Source: Candidatus Gottesmanbacteria bacterium RIFCSPHIGHO2_01_FULL_40_15
GTDB lineage: Bacteria > Patescibacteriota > Microgenomatia > 2-02-FULL-39-11
Direction of reading: 5' to 3'
Length of the DNA: 44,933 nt
Assembly (NCBI GenBank): GCA_001779115.1
Contig: MFJF01000007.1
Location: 1 to 44,933 of the forward strand
In this document: in pieces, positions 27,118 through 35,714 of the stretch
How positions within the stretch are numbered: position 1 is the stretch's first letter
Layout of the letters: each line of letters opens with the position of its first letter
Translations under genes and position numbers: made by a program
Notes under the pieces: generated by a model
The model's input: only the letters and a program-made list of their open reading frames with translations
Database searches by the model: none
Told to the model about the DNA's origin: nothing

Positions 27118-28851
27118 ATGGAAAGAAAAAATATTCGGATAATTTTATTTTCAATTCTAAGTCTCGCCATCGTCATTTTAGGCGCGGGTTTATTTATAAG
27201 ATATTCTGCCGGTATATTATTTTCAATCAATCAGCTTATAGGCAATAAAATCTTCCTGGATTATTCCGGTCGGAAAAAACAACTTCTTCAAACTGGCGGT
27301 GAAGCGACTTTAATTGCCGTCGGCGACATTTCCTATTCGCGGGGTGTCGAAAGAATTGTTAAAAAACATAAGGATCTAAACTATCCTTTTCTGAAAATCA
27401 GGGATTACTTAAATAGTGCCGACCTGGTTTTTGGAAATCTGGAAACACCTATCACTTATGGACAGGAAATCCCGGATTTTGAGATGATTTTCAGATCCAA
27501 TCCGGGCACACAGCTGCCGTTAAAACAAGCCGGTTTTACCGTTTTGTCGTTGGCAAACAACCATACACCGAATTTTGGAGAACTGGGATTAAAAGATACC
27601 TTCAATTATCTTGAAAAGGTCGGCATTAAATATGTTGGTGCAGGAAATAATGAAAAAGAAGCAAATAAGCCTGTATACAGTCAGGTTAATGGCATGAAAT
27701 TTGCCTTTCTGGCGTACAACGATACTGACGTGGTACCGGCTGAATATGAAGCGGGCCCCGGACATTCCGGAACAGCATTTATGCGAAGCCATAAAATGAC
27801 AGAATCGGTAAAAGAGGCGGAACAAAAAGCGGATTTCGTCGTCGTCTCAATGCATTCAGGCACTGAATATACCAACAAACCGAATGATTCTCAGATAAGT
27901 TTCGCTCATGAGGCAATTGACGCCGGAGCGGATTTAGTTATCGGACATCATCCACATGTAATTCAGACAACGGAAAAATATAAGGGGAAATACATATTTT
28001 ACAGTTTGGGAAATTTTGTTTTTGACCAAATGTGGTCCCGGGAAACAAGGGAAGGATTGTTAATCAAAGTATATTTCACCAAAAAGGAAATTTATAAAAT
28101 TTCCTTTTTGCCTGTATTTATGGAAAATTTAGCCCAACCCCGAATGGTCAAATATGACAAAGCGCAGGAAATTTTGGCAAGATTAAGATTTCCTTTAAGT
28201 AACATTGCCGTTTATTTTTGGAGCCGGGAAAATATTTTCGGAAAAACTTCAATGGCTGCAATTTATAACAAAACTCCGAATAATAGATTTTTCTCTGCAA
28301 AAAATGAAAAGTTAGATATGGACAATGATTCAATTTCTGAAAGTTTCAGATTGGAAAATGGGCGGCTGACAATTTCAAAAAATTCCAAAAAAATATGGCA
28401 GACTCCGGCTGATTGGTGGATCGATAATTTTATTCTTGCCGATTCCAATAATGACGGCGTTTTGGATATAAATTTATCTTTGTGGAAATCCGGCAGTTTT
28501 AATTCGTCCAAACCTTTTTGGATAAAACAGGACGACCTGAGCGTAAAAAATCATTTTTTCGTTTATGACCTTGTCGGTGGAAAAATGAAGTCAATTTGGG
28601 GATCTTCAAATCTTAAAGTTCCCAATTGTGAATTCAAAATAGAAGACATTGATGCTGATGGAAAAAATGATTTAATCGCGGTTGAAGGGGATTATTCACA
28701 AACGCCGCACTGCAACGGAAATTATGTTGCTGTCTGGAAGTGGGATGGTTGGGGATTTTCAAATGAATGGCGAAGTGAAAAAGGAAATTTTTCCGGTCTG
28801 GAGATCGGAAAATTTGACGGAATAAACCATATCATGGTTGACTCTCAATAA
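27118..28851 (+). CDS. CapA family (PGA biosynthesis/metallophosphatase-like) with C-terminal FG-GAP/VCBS-like repeats
   Basis: TLIAVGDISYSRGV...LVFGNLETPIT...SLANNH...GHHPHVIQTTEKYKGKYIFYSLGNFVFDQ; C-terminal DSNNDGVLD and DIDADGKNDL. Confidence 0.88.
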   Translation: MERKNIRIILFSILSLAIVILGAGLFIRYSAGILFSINQLIGNKIFLDYSGRKKQLLQTGGEATLIAVGDISYSRGVERIVKKHKDLNYPFLKIRDYLNSADLVFGNLETPITYGQEIPDFEMIFRSNPGTQLPLKQAGFTVLSLANNHTPNFGELGLKDTFNYLEKVGIKYVGAGNNEKEANKPVYSQVNGMKFAFLAYNDTDVVPAEYEAGPGHSGTAFMRSHKMTESVKEAEQKADFVVVSMHSGTEYTNKPNDSQISFAHEAIDAGADLVIGHHPHVIQTTEKYKGKYIFYSLGNFVFDQMWSRETREGLLIKVYFTKKEIYKISFLPVFMENLAQPRMVKYDKAQEILARLRFPLSNIAVYFWSRENIFGKTSMAAIYNKTPNNRFFSAKNEKLDMDNDSISESFRLENGRLTISKNSKKIWQTPADWWIDNFILADSNNDGVLDINLSLWKSGSFNSSKPFWIKQDDLSVKNHFFVYDLVGGKMKSIWGSSNLKVPNCEFKIEDIDADGKNDLIAVEGDYSQTPHCNGNYVAVWKWDGWGFSNEWRSEKGNFSGLEIGKFDGINHIMVDSQ

Positions 28852-29662
28852 ATTTTGCGCAAAGAATGCTTCCGATTGCCGACCATGAAGAGAGAATCAG
28901 GTTTTTATGCCTATCTCCGCTATAGAAAAATGACGCGCTGCCTCCGTCAAGATTTACCATTTCCTCAAATGGTAATATATTTTCTTTTTTCAGTTGTCCG
29001 AAAATAACCGGAATATCGGATAAATGCGGTCCGCCGTCCAGATTATCCTTAAGCGTTATGCTTATAAAATATAAATTACCCTGGAAATCTTTACTAAGAA
29101 GTGATCTTCTTGCCCTTTCATCTCTTAATAGTTTCAATGGTTTTTCGCCGGGAATAATATAAGGACCGGTTTGAAAGATGAAATTGGTGAACTGAAGGTT
29201 CAAGGGGGGTTCCCTGACAAACTTAATGTCTCCGGCCAGGTCCTGCCATACGAACATGTTGGCAATACTGCTTTTTGCTTCTTTTCCGAAAACTTTTCCG
29301 CTTTTTATAAAAAGTCCCAGCGGTGTCGAGTTTCCCAGGTAGAATCCGCCGTTTATTGCCGCATCGCAATTATATTTTTCCATAAGATTACTGCCCGTTG
29401 ATTTTTCCGAAAAATTGGGAATAATTTCAATTTTGGACTGTTGATTTGTAACTTTTACCGAAAAAATCAGATATTTTTTTCCGAGGTACGTTTTTTCCGT
29501 TATTGTGCCGTTTGGAAGAAACAATGGTGTCGGAGTAGGGCTGATATAAGATCCGGATGATAAAATATTACCCTTATCAGACTTTAATAAATAATTAAAA
29601 ATTTTAAAAACGGATAATATCACCGTCACCAGTAATATTATCGGTATGGTAAATCTCTGCAT
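28832..29662 (-). CDS. Phosphodiester glycosidase (NAGPA-like) family protein
   Basis: DAAINGGFYLGNSTPLGLFIKSGKV...EEMVNLDGGSASFFYSGD; convergent 20-nt overlap with CapA gene. Confidence 0.85.
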   Translation of the reverse strand: MQRFTIPIILLVTVILSVFKIFNYLLKSDKGNILSSGSYISPTPTPLFLPNGTITEKTYLGKKYLIFSVKVTNQQSKIEIIPNFSEKSTGSNLMEKYNCDAAINGGFYLGNSTPLGLFIKSGKVFGKEAKSSIANMFVWQDLAGDIKFVREPPLNLQFTNFIFQTGPYIIPGEKPLKLLRDERARRSLLSKDFQGNLYFISITLKDNLDGGPHLSDIPVIFGQLKKENILPFEEMVNLDGGSASFFYSGDRHKNLILSSWSAIGSILCAKFIESQP

Positions 29663-29683
29663 CGGTTAATTATAATAAATTAG

Positions 29684-30358
29684 ATGCTTAACCGGAAAAC
29701 CCGTTACCTGCAGATTGCCTTAAACAGCACTTTGGAAAACGCTGCCGGAATAATCAGCTCATTGCCGGCCAGTCCCAGAATTATCATCGAAGCCGGAACT
29801 CCGCTGATAAAAAGGTACGGTATGGATGCCGTAAGGAAACTCAATTACTGGTGGTCGCAAAAAGCAGTATCTGCGGCTTTCGATCCGTATATCGTTGCTG
29901 ATGTCAAAACCATGGATCGGGGAGCTACCGAAGTATTTTTGGCAAAAGATGCCGGAGCTTCAGCGGTAATAGCCCTGGGAATAGCCCCTGTTGAAACTCT
30001 CGATGTATTTATTAAAACCTGCCGTGAAAATAGCGTTGACAGCATGATCGATGTCATGAACATTGATGCTCCGATTAAAATATTACGCCGCCTGAAAACT
30101 CTTCCTGATGTTGTCATACTTCACCGCGGCGTTGATGAGGAGAAATTTAACCCCGATAAACCCATTCCTTATCTTCAAATCAATAAAATCAGATCCGGTT
30201 ATAATACCCTTATTGCCATTGCCGGCGGCGATACAATCAGGGAAGTCCAAAGGGCGATATTTAATGATGCCGACATCGTCGTCGTCTGGAAAGAATTTTT
30301 TTCCTCAGGTGATCAAACCGCCCAATTAGCCGGAGAATTTTTAAGGGTAATTAAGTGA
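29684..30358 (+). CDS. OMPDC-superfamily protein, 3-hexulose-6-phosphate synthase-like
   Basis: LQIALNSTLENA, IEAGTPLIKRYGMDAV, VADVKTMDRGATEVFLAKDAGASAVIALG. Confidence 0.75.
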   Translation: MLNRKTRYLQIALNSTLENAAGIISSLPASPRIIIEAGTPLIKRYGMDAVRKLNYWWSQKAVSAAFDPYIVADVKTMDRGATEVFLAKDAGASAVIALGIAPVETLDVFIKTCRENSVDSMIDVMNIDAPIKILRRLKTLPDVVILHRGVDEEKFNPDKPIPYLQINKIRSGYNTLIAIAGGDTIREVQRAIFNDADIVVVWKEFFSSGDQTAQLAGEFLRVIK

Positions 30359-30360
30359 AT

Positions 30361-31101
30361 TTATTTCCCGCCGAGTTTCTTTAATCCCTCGATTATTTCA
30401 ATCGGTATGGCAAAAACAACCGTATTGGCCGGATTGGCCGTCGTTGCTTCAATTGTCTGAAGCGTTCTTAATGAAATGGCTCCGGAAGATGCCATGTGGT
30501 CCATGGCTTTTTTCAAATTTTCCGAAGCCGACAGTTCACCCTGGCTTCTGATTATGGTAGCGCGTCTTTCTCTTTCCGCTTCCGCTTGTTTGGCCATCGC
30601 TCTTTTCATATCCGCCGGCAGTTCAATATCCTGGATTTTAATGGCAGTAACATCGACTCCCCATTCGGTAGTTTCCTGGTCGACCAGTTTTTTTATTTCT
30701 TCGGCAATTTTTATTCTGTCGGTCAGAAGACTGTCCAGTTCAACTCCTCCGATTATATCCCTCAGGGCTGTTTGGGCATATTGGGTTACCGCGTAAGTGT
30801 AATCCTGGATTTTCAATACCGCGTCTTCAGGTTTTGATACCTGGAAATAGACTACGGCATTAATTCCGACCGGTACATTGTCTTTTGTTATTACTTCCTG
30901 CTGGGGAATGTCGGAAGTTGTTATTCTTATATCAACTTTAATAATTCTCTGGACAATCGGGATAAGGATTTTTAAACCGGGTTCAAGAGTATAAGAATAG
31001 GAACCCAAAGTTAGAACAATTCCCCGTTCATATTGGTCAATGACAACCAGAGCTTTTAATAAAAGAATTACTGAAATAACCGATAAAATAAGAATCCACA
31101 T
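30361..31101 (-). CDS. SPFH/band 7 slipin-like protein
   Basis: DQYERGIVLTLGSYSYTLEPGLKILIPIVQRI...EWGVDVTAIKIQDIELPADMKRAMAKQAEAERERRA. Confidence 0.92.
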   Translation of the reverse strand: MWILILSVISVILLLKALVVIDQYERGIVLTLGSYSYTLEPGLKILIPIVQRIIKVDIRITTSDIPQQEVITKDNVPVGINAVVYFQVSKPEDAVLKIQDYTYAVTQYAQTALRDIIGGVELDSLLTDRIKIAEEIKKLVDQETTEWGVDVTAIKIQDIELPADMKRAMAKQAEAERERRATIIRSQGELSASENLKKAMDHMASSGAISLRTLQTIEATTANPANTVVFAIPIEIIEGLKKLGGK

Positions 31102-31151
31102 GTTATATTAATTGTACTAATACTGAAAATATTTGCAACCGATTATTTAAA

Positions 31152-31181
31152 TTGACACAAAGTGGATCTGTGTGATACTAT
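31152..31181 (+). promoter_or_regulatory. Promoter of purine operon leader
   Basis: TTGACA (31152-31157), 18 nt, TACTAT (31176-31181). Confidence 0.6.
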
Positions 31182-31186
31182 TAAAC

Positions 31187-31270
31187 ATGGTTGCTGTAAA
31201 TATCGATAATTTAATAAGTATAAAATTTATTGGAAGACCCCGATTTGTCGGGGTCATTTTTTATGCGTAA
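31187..31270 (+). CDS. Putative 27-aa leader peptide
   Basis: ATG...TAA ORF MVAVNIDNLISIKFIGRPRFVGVIFYA; stop lies inside the ATGCGTAA start of the next gene. Not in ORF track (short). Confidence 0.35.
   Translation: MVAVNIDNLISIKFIGRPRFVGVIFYA
31234..31260 (+). terminator. Intrinsic-terminator-like hairpin just upstream of the operon's first long CDS
   Basis: GACCCCGA-TTTG-TCGGGGTC followed by ATTTTTT. Confidence 0.7.
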
Positions 31271-31691
31271 AATTATTTGCTTTTGCGGCAGTTTTAAATT
31301 TTATCGTCAAATGCAAAGTCTGGCCGGCAGGCTGAAAAAAACAGGCTTTACGGTAATAGTTCCCCAACCGTCGCATGTCAGATATGGTCATATGCCGCAG
31401 CTTCTAAAAGACAAATATGATGAAAAGATACTCACCCGCTGGGAAGGAGAAGGAGCCCTTTCACATTTGGAAAATATCAGAAAAAGTGATTTTATTTATA
31501 TCTTTAATAAAAATGCCTACCTCGGACCGGCCGTTACCGTGGAAATAGGTTATGCTTTGGCCTTGAAAAAGAAAATCTTTTCCTATTCAAAAATCAAAGA
31601 TATAACCGTTATTAATTTTGTAGAAAAAGTACTGCCGCCCGGAAAATTAATTAATTATTTAAATTCTTTTTCAAAATATGGCAGACAATAA
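31263..31691 (+). CDS. Nucleoside 2-deoxyribosyltransferase-like protein
   Basis: KIICFCGSFKFYRQMQSLAGRLKKTGFTVIVPQ...ENIRKSDFIYIFNKNAYLGPAVTVEIGYALALKKKIFSYS. Confidence 0.7.
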   Translation: MRKIICFCGSFKFYRQMQSLAGRLKKTGFTVIVPQPSHVRYGHMPQLLKDKYDEKILTRWEGEGALSHLENIRKSDFIYIFNKNAYLGPAVTVEIGYALALKKKIFSYSKIKDITVINFVEKVLPPGKLINYLNSFSKYGRQ

Positions 31692-32682
31692 GAATTTAAA
31701 AAAATTTAATTTCGGTCAACTGACGGAACTTCACGTGCACATCGGATCCTCGGTTGATCCGGCTATCATGTGGGAAATAGCCCATGATCAGGGAATTAAA
31801 CTCCCGACTAAAAATTATTGGGAATTTCTCAAATTGATTACGGTTTCAGGCATTACGTCTTACCGGAAATATCTTGATCTTTTTACCTGGACGGAACTTA
31901 TCCAGTCTTCCCCTGAAGCGATTGAAAGAAGTGTTTATTCAATCGCCTCCGGTGCGTACCGGAAAAATAATATCACAACGCTGGAAATCAGATTTAATCC
32001 CATGAAAAGGAACCGGGGTGGCGAAAGGGATCTGGACCATATTATTTTATCCGCCATTCACGGTATGGAAAAAGCAATGCTGGCTTATCCTATTAAAGTC
32101 GGTCTGATTATCTGTTTTGACCGCGCTTTTACGAAGAATTTAAATTCAATATTGGCCCAAAAAGCCATAAAATATGCTAAAAGGGGAATTATTGGAGTTG
32201 ATCTGGCCGGCCAGATTGATAAATCTTTTGATATTGCCTCTTTAGTCGATCAGGTTAGCGCCTGTCGGAAAAGCGGTTTGGGAGTAACCATACATACCGG
32301 TGAGGCGACTGGCAGCAGTGAAGTCAGAAGAGTGGTGGAACTTCTCTCTCCCGATCGGATCGGTCATGGAGTTAAATCGGTTGAGGATAAAAATTTATTG
32401 AAATTATTGGGTGATAGAAAGATAGTTTTGGAAATCTGCCCGAGCAGCAATATTCACACGGGAGTTGTTTCCGGTTGGGAACAGTTCCGGAGAATTTTTT
32501 CCGAACTGAAAAAGTATCAGGTTCTGTATACTGTAAATACGGACGGACCGGAAATGCTGGCTACTAATTTAATTAATGAATATATGCTTTTGATTAATAA
32601 TAAAATTTTAACGGAAGAAGATTTGTTTAAGGCAACCGAAATTGCCCGGCGGGTAACTTTTATCAAAAATGGATCAGTCTAA
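31678..32682 (+). CDS. Adenosine deaminase family protein
   Basis: LTELHVHIGSSV, VTIHTGEATGSSEVR, DRIGHGV, LEICPSSNIHTG, VNTDGPEM. Confidence 0.88.
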   Translation: MADNKNLKKFNFGQLTELHVHIGSSVDPAIMWEIAHDQGIKLPTKNYWEFLKLITVSGITSYRKYLDLFTWTELIQSSPEAIERSVYSIASGAYRKNNITTLEIRFNPMKRNRGGERDLDHIILSAIHGMEKAMLAYPIKVGLIICFDRAFTKNLNSILAQKAIKYAKRGIIGVDLAGQIDKSFDIASLVDQVSACRKSGLGVTIHTGEATGSSEVRRVVELLSPDRIGHGVKSVEDKNLLKLLGDRKIVLEICPSSNIHTGVVSGWEQFRRIFSELKKYQVLYTVNTDGPEMLATNLINEYMLLINNKILTEEDLFKATEIARRVTFIKNGSV

Positions 32683-33763
32683 TATTTTCGGACAAAAAAT
32701 TATTGAAGGAATTGGTCTTACTTTCGATGACGTTCTTCTATTGCCGAATTTCTGTGAAGTTAAACGGCAGGAAATTGATGTTTCTACAAATTTGACCGCT
32801 AAAATCAGGTTAAAAATTCCTCTTCTATCCTCTCCCATGGACACTGTAACCGAAGAAAACATGTCTATTGGTCTAAATTCTCTCGGTGGACTTGGTGTTA
32901 TCCACCGTAATTTAACCATTGATATCCAGGCAAAAAAAGTTGCTGCAGTTAAAAAAGAATCAGATTTGTGCGCGGCCGCAGTCGGAGTCGGTCCCGATCT
33001 GGAAGAAAGAGCGGAAAAATTAATTTCATCAGGTTGTGATATTTTAATTATTGACAGCGCTCACGGACACTCCAAATGGGTAATTGAGGCGACCGGGTTT
33101 CTCTCTTCCCGGTACACCGATACGGAAATAATCTCAGGTAGTATTGCCACTGCCGCCGGAGCAAAGGCCTTAATAGAAGCCGGAGCCGATTGTTTGAGAG
33201 TCGGCATGGGTCCGGGTTCAATCTGTTCCACCAGAATTGTTGCCGGAATGGGAGTCCCGCAAATAACAGCCATCCTGGAGACCGTTTCCGTAGCCCATAA
33301 ACACTCTGTTCCCGTTATTTCAGACGGCGGTTTGCGCTCATCGGGTGATCTTGTCAAAGCCGTCGCTTGCGGTGCTTCAACGGTGATGACCGGATCTTTA
33401 CTGGCCGGTTGTCGGGAATCTCCCGGTAAACTGGTTACGGTCCATGGGGGAAAATATAAATTTTATCGGGGTATGGGTTCAGTTTCTGCCATGAAGGAAG
33501 GCAGTGCCGCCCGTTACGGTCAGATGTACCGGAAAGGTCAAAGGAATAAATTGATCGCTGAGGGCGTTGAAGGTTTGGTGCCTTTCAAGGGAAATCTTGA
33601 CGGGGTGGTTGAACAGTTAATCGGCGGATTAAGAACCGGTATGTATTATGCCGGAGTAAAAAATATTGAAGAGCTTCAGACAAAAACAAGACTAATGCGT
33701 ATTTCTCATTCTTCTCTTTTGGAAAATCATCCCCACGACATTATCATTAAAGAAATTGAATAA
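32669..33763 (+). CDS. guaB: IMP dehydrogenase lacking the CBS (Bateman) module
   Basis: LTFDDVLLLPN, PLLSSPMDTVTEENM, GLGVIHRNLTI, MGPGSICSTRIVAGMGVPQITAI, SDGGLRSSGD, KFYRGMGSVSAM; only 364 aa. Confidence 0.95.
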   Translation: MDQSNIFGQKIIEGIGLTFDDVLLLPNFCEVKRQEIDVSTNLTAKIRLKIPLLSSPMDTVTEENMSIGLNSLGGLGVIHRNLTIDIQAKKVAAVKKESDLCAAAVGVGPDLEERAEKLISSGCDILIIDSAHGHSKWVIEATGFLSSRYTDTEIISGSIATAAGAKALIEAGADCLRVGMGPGSICSTRIVAGMGVPQITAILETVSVAHKHSVPVISDGGLRSSGDLVKAVACGASTVMTGSLLAGCRESPGKLVTVHGGKYKFYRGMGSVSAMKEGSAARYGQMYRKGQRNKLIAEGVEGLVPFKGNLDGVVEQLIGGLRTGMYYAGVKNIEELQTKTRLMRISHSSLLENHPHDIIIKEIE

Positions 33764-33771
33764 CTCAATAA

Positions 33772-35289
33772 ATGATTCTAATCATTGATTTTGGATCGCA
33801 AACATGTCATTTGATCGGAAGGCGCATCAGGGATATGGGAGTTCCGGCAGAAATTATTCTTCCCGATGAGGCTCTTAAGGAAATCAAAAATCGTCAGCCT
33901 CGGGGAATAATATTATCAGGTGGTCCCTCAAGTGTTTATGCTGATAATGCCCTTTTAATCGATAATAAAATATTTAACTTAAATATCCCGGTCATGGGTA
34001 TTTGCTATGGTCTTCAGATTATGGGTCATCAGTTGGGGGGAAAAGTCAGTCCGGGAAAAAAGAAAGAATACGGCCCGACCGTTTGCAGATTAAAAACTGA
34101 TAATCGGCTTTTTAACGGATTGCCCGATACTATAAGAGTCTGGATGAGCCATTTTGACACTGTAGTTAAACCCCCCCTTGGTGCCCGTGTAATCGGGTCA
34201 ACTCCGCATGTAAAAATTGCCGCTGTTGCCGATGAAGAAAAATATTTTTACGGCGTTCAGTTCCATCCGGAAGTCCATCATACAAAATACGGTAGTATGA
34301 TTTTGGAAAATTTTGTCCTGTCTATTTGTCAGGAAACACCGGTAAAAATAGAGGTGAAACCGGATGAATTGGTTAAGGGGATAAAGGAAATAATCGGAAA
34401 AAATAAGGCTGTTTGTGCTCTTTCGGGAGGAATTGATTCAACTGTATCTGCGGTTTTAACCTATAAATCGATTGGGCAAAATCTTACCTGTTTTTATGTC
34501 GATACCGGCTTGATGCGCAGTAATGAAACGGAAGAAATTATAAAAAACTTCCGGAATAATTTTAAATTTAAATTAAAGATTATCAAAGCTGAAAATATCT
34601 TTTTGGAGAATCTTAAGGGAGTAACCGATCCTGAAGAAAAAAGAAAAATAATCGGTGAAACTTTTATTAGGGTTTTTGAAAATAATGCCCGGAGCTTAAA
34701 TGCCCGCTATCTTGTCCAGGGGACTATATACCCTGATATTATCGAGAGTAAAGGTACTCTTCATGCCGATAAGATAAAAACCCATCATAATGTCGGTGGT
34801 ATTCCCGTCAGGCACGGATTTACCATTGTTGAGCCTTTAAGGCAATTTTATAAGGATGAGGTGAGACTTTTGGCCGGACAATTGAAAATTCCCGAAACTG
34901 TTATCCATCGTCATGTATTTCCCGGTCCCGGATTGGCCGTCAGAATAATAGGGGAAGTTACCAAAGAAAAATTGGATATTTTAAGAAAAGCCGATTTAAT
35001 TGTCGTTGAAGAAATAAAAAAAGCCGGTTTGTATGAAAAAATCTGGATGGCATTTGCTGTTTTGACCGGTATTAAAACAACCGGAGTTGCCGGAGATGAA
35101 AGAAAATACGGGGAAACAATCGCCGTCAGAGTTATCGAATCCAAAGATACTATGACAGCCGATTGGGTAAAGCTTCCTTACCCCCTGCTTGCTCGGATTT
35201 CGGAAAGAATTGTCAATGAAGTTTTTGAGGTGGTTAGGGTAGTCTATGATATAACCACCAAACCCCCCGCTACCATGGAATGGGAGTGA
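33772..35289 (+). CDS. guaA: GMP synthase (glutamine-hydrolysing)
   Basis: GSQTCHLIGRRIRDMGVP, GICYGLQIMGHQLGG, ALSGGIDSTVSAVL, HVFPGPGLAVRIIGE, TTKPPATMEWE terminus. Confidence 0.97.
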   Translation: MILIIDFGSQTCHLIGRRIRDMGVPAEIILPDEALKEIKNRQPRGIILSGGPSSVYADNALLIDNKIFNLNIPVMGICYGLQIMGHQLGGKVSPGKKKEYGPTVCRLKTDNRLFNGLPDTIRVWMSHFDTVVKPPLGARVIGSTPHVKIAAVADEEKYFYGVQFHPEVHHTKYGSMILENFVLSICQETPVKIEVKPDELVKGIKEIIGKNKAVCALSGGIDSTVSAVLTYKSIGQNLTCFYVDTGLMRSNETEEIIKNFRNNFKFKLKIIKAENIFLENLKGVTDPEEKRKIIGETFIRVFENNARSLNARYLVQGTIYPDIIESKGTLHADKIKTHHNVGGIPVRHGFTIVEPLRQFYKDEVRLLAGQLKIPETVIHRHVFPGPGLAVRIIGEVTKEKLDILRKADLIVVEEIKKAGLYEKIWMAFAVLTGIKTTGVAGDERKYGETIAVRVIESKDTMTADWVKLPYPLLARISERIVNEVFEVVRVVYDITTKPPATMEWE

Positions 35290-35351
35290 AGACGTGGGTC
35301 CGAAACTCCGTATCGAACTGATTTAATCGGGACCGGTACCCCGGTCAGTTT

Positions 35352-35684
35352 CTAAGGAGATATTGCCCCTTTTAACCCGAACATAAAGGCAACCAGTTGG
35401 GCAATCCAGTAAGAAGCAAAGACAATGAAAAATCCGAATATCGCTTGCGTGATTTTCGTTTTCCCCGCTTCCGCCTTTTTCGGATCTCCCATTGATGTCA
35501 GGTAATCAAACCCGCCCCAGATAAGATAAAGTAGAAGCAGTATTCCGGCAATTGGAAAAATAATCGGCAGAAGTGCCCGGTTAACCAGAGATGCCAGATT
35601 GGTAAATCTTCCGGCCGGTAAAGGCCCCGTGATTGAACCGGTAACACCCGGCAGTTTTAAATTTTGGGCTAAAGGTGCAATCAT
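35352..35684 (-). CDS. Small T4SS pilin/VirB2-like membrane protein
   Basis: ALLPIIFPIAGILLLLYLIWGGFDYLTSMGDPKKAEAGKTKITQAIFGFFIVFASYWIAQLV: two-TM pilin-like pattern. Confidence 0.7.
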   Translation of the reverse strand: MIAPLAQNLKLPGVTGSITGPLPAGRFTNLASLVNRALLPIIFPIAGILLLLYLIWGGFDYLTSMGDPKKAEAGKTKITQAIFGFFIVFASYWIAQLVAFMFGLKGAISP

Positions 35685-35714
35685 TACAAATTTCTTAAGT
35701 ATTATTATTTTACA

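Noticed and set aside
35284-35351. GACCGG-TACC-CCGGTC between guaA and the pilin gene as a regulatory element
   Set aside because: Sits between convergent genes with a modest T-tract; ordinary terminator is the simplest reading, and support is too weak to list.
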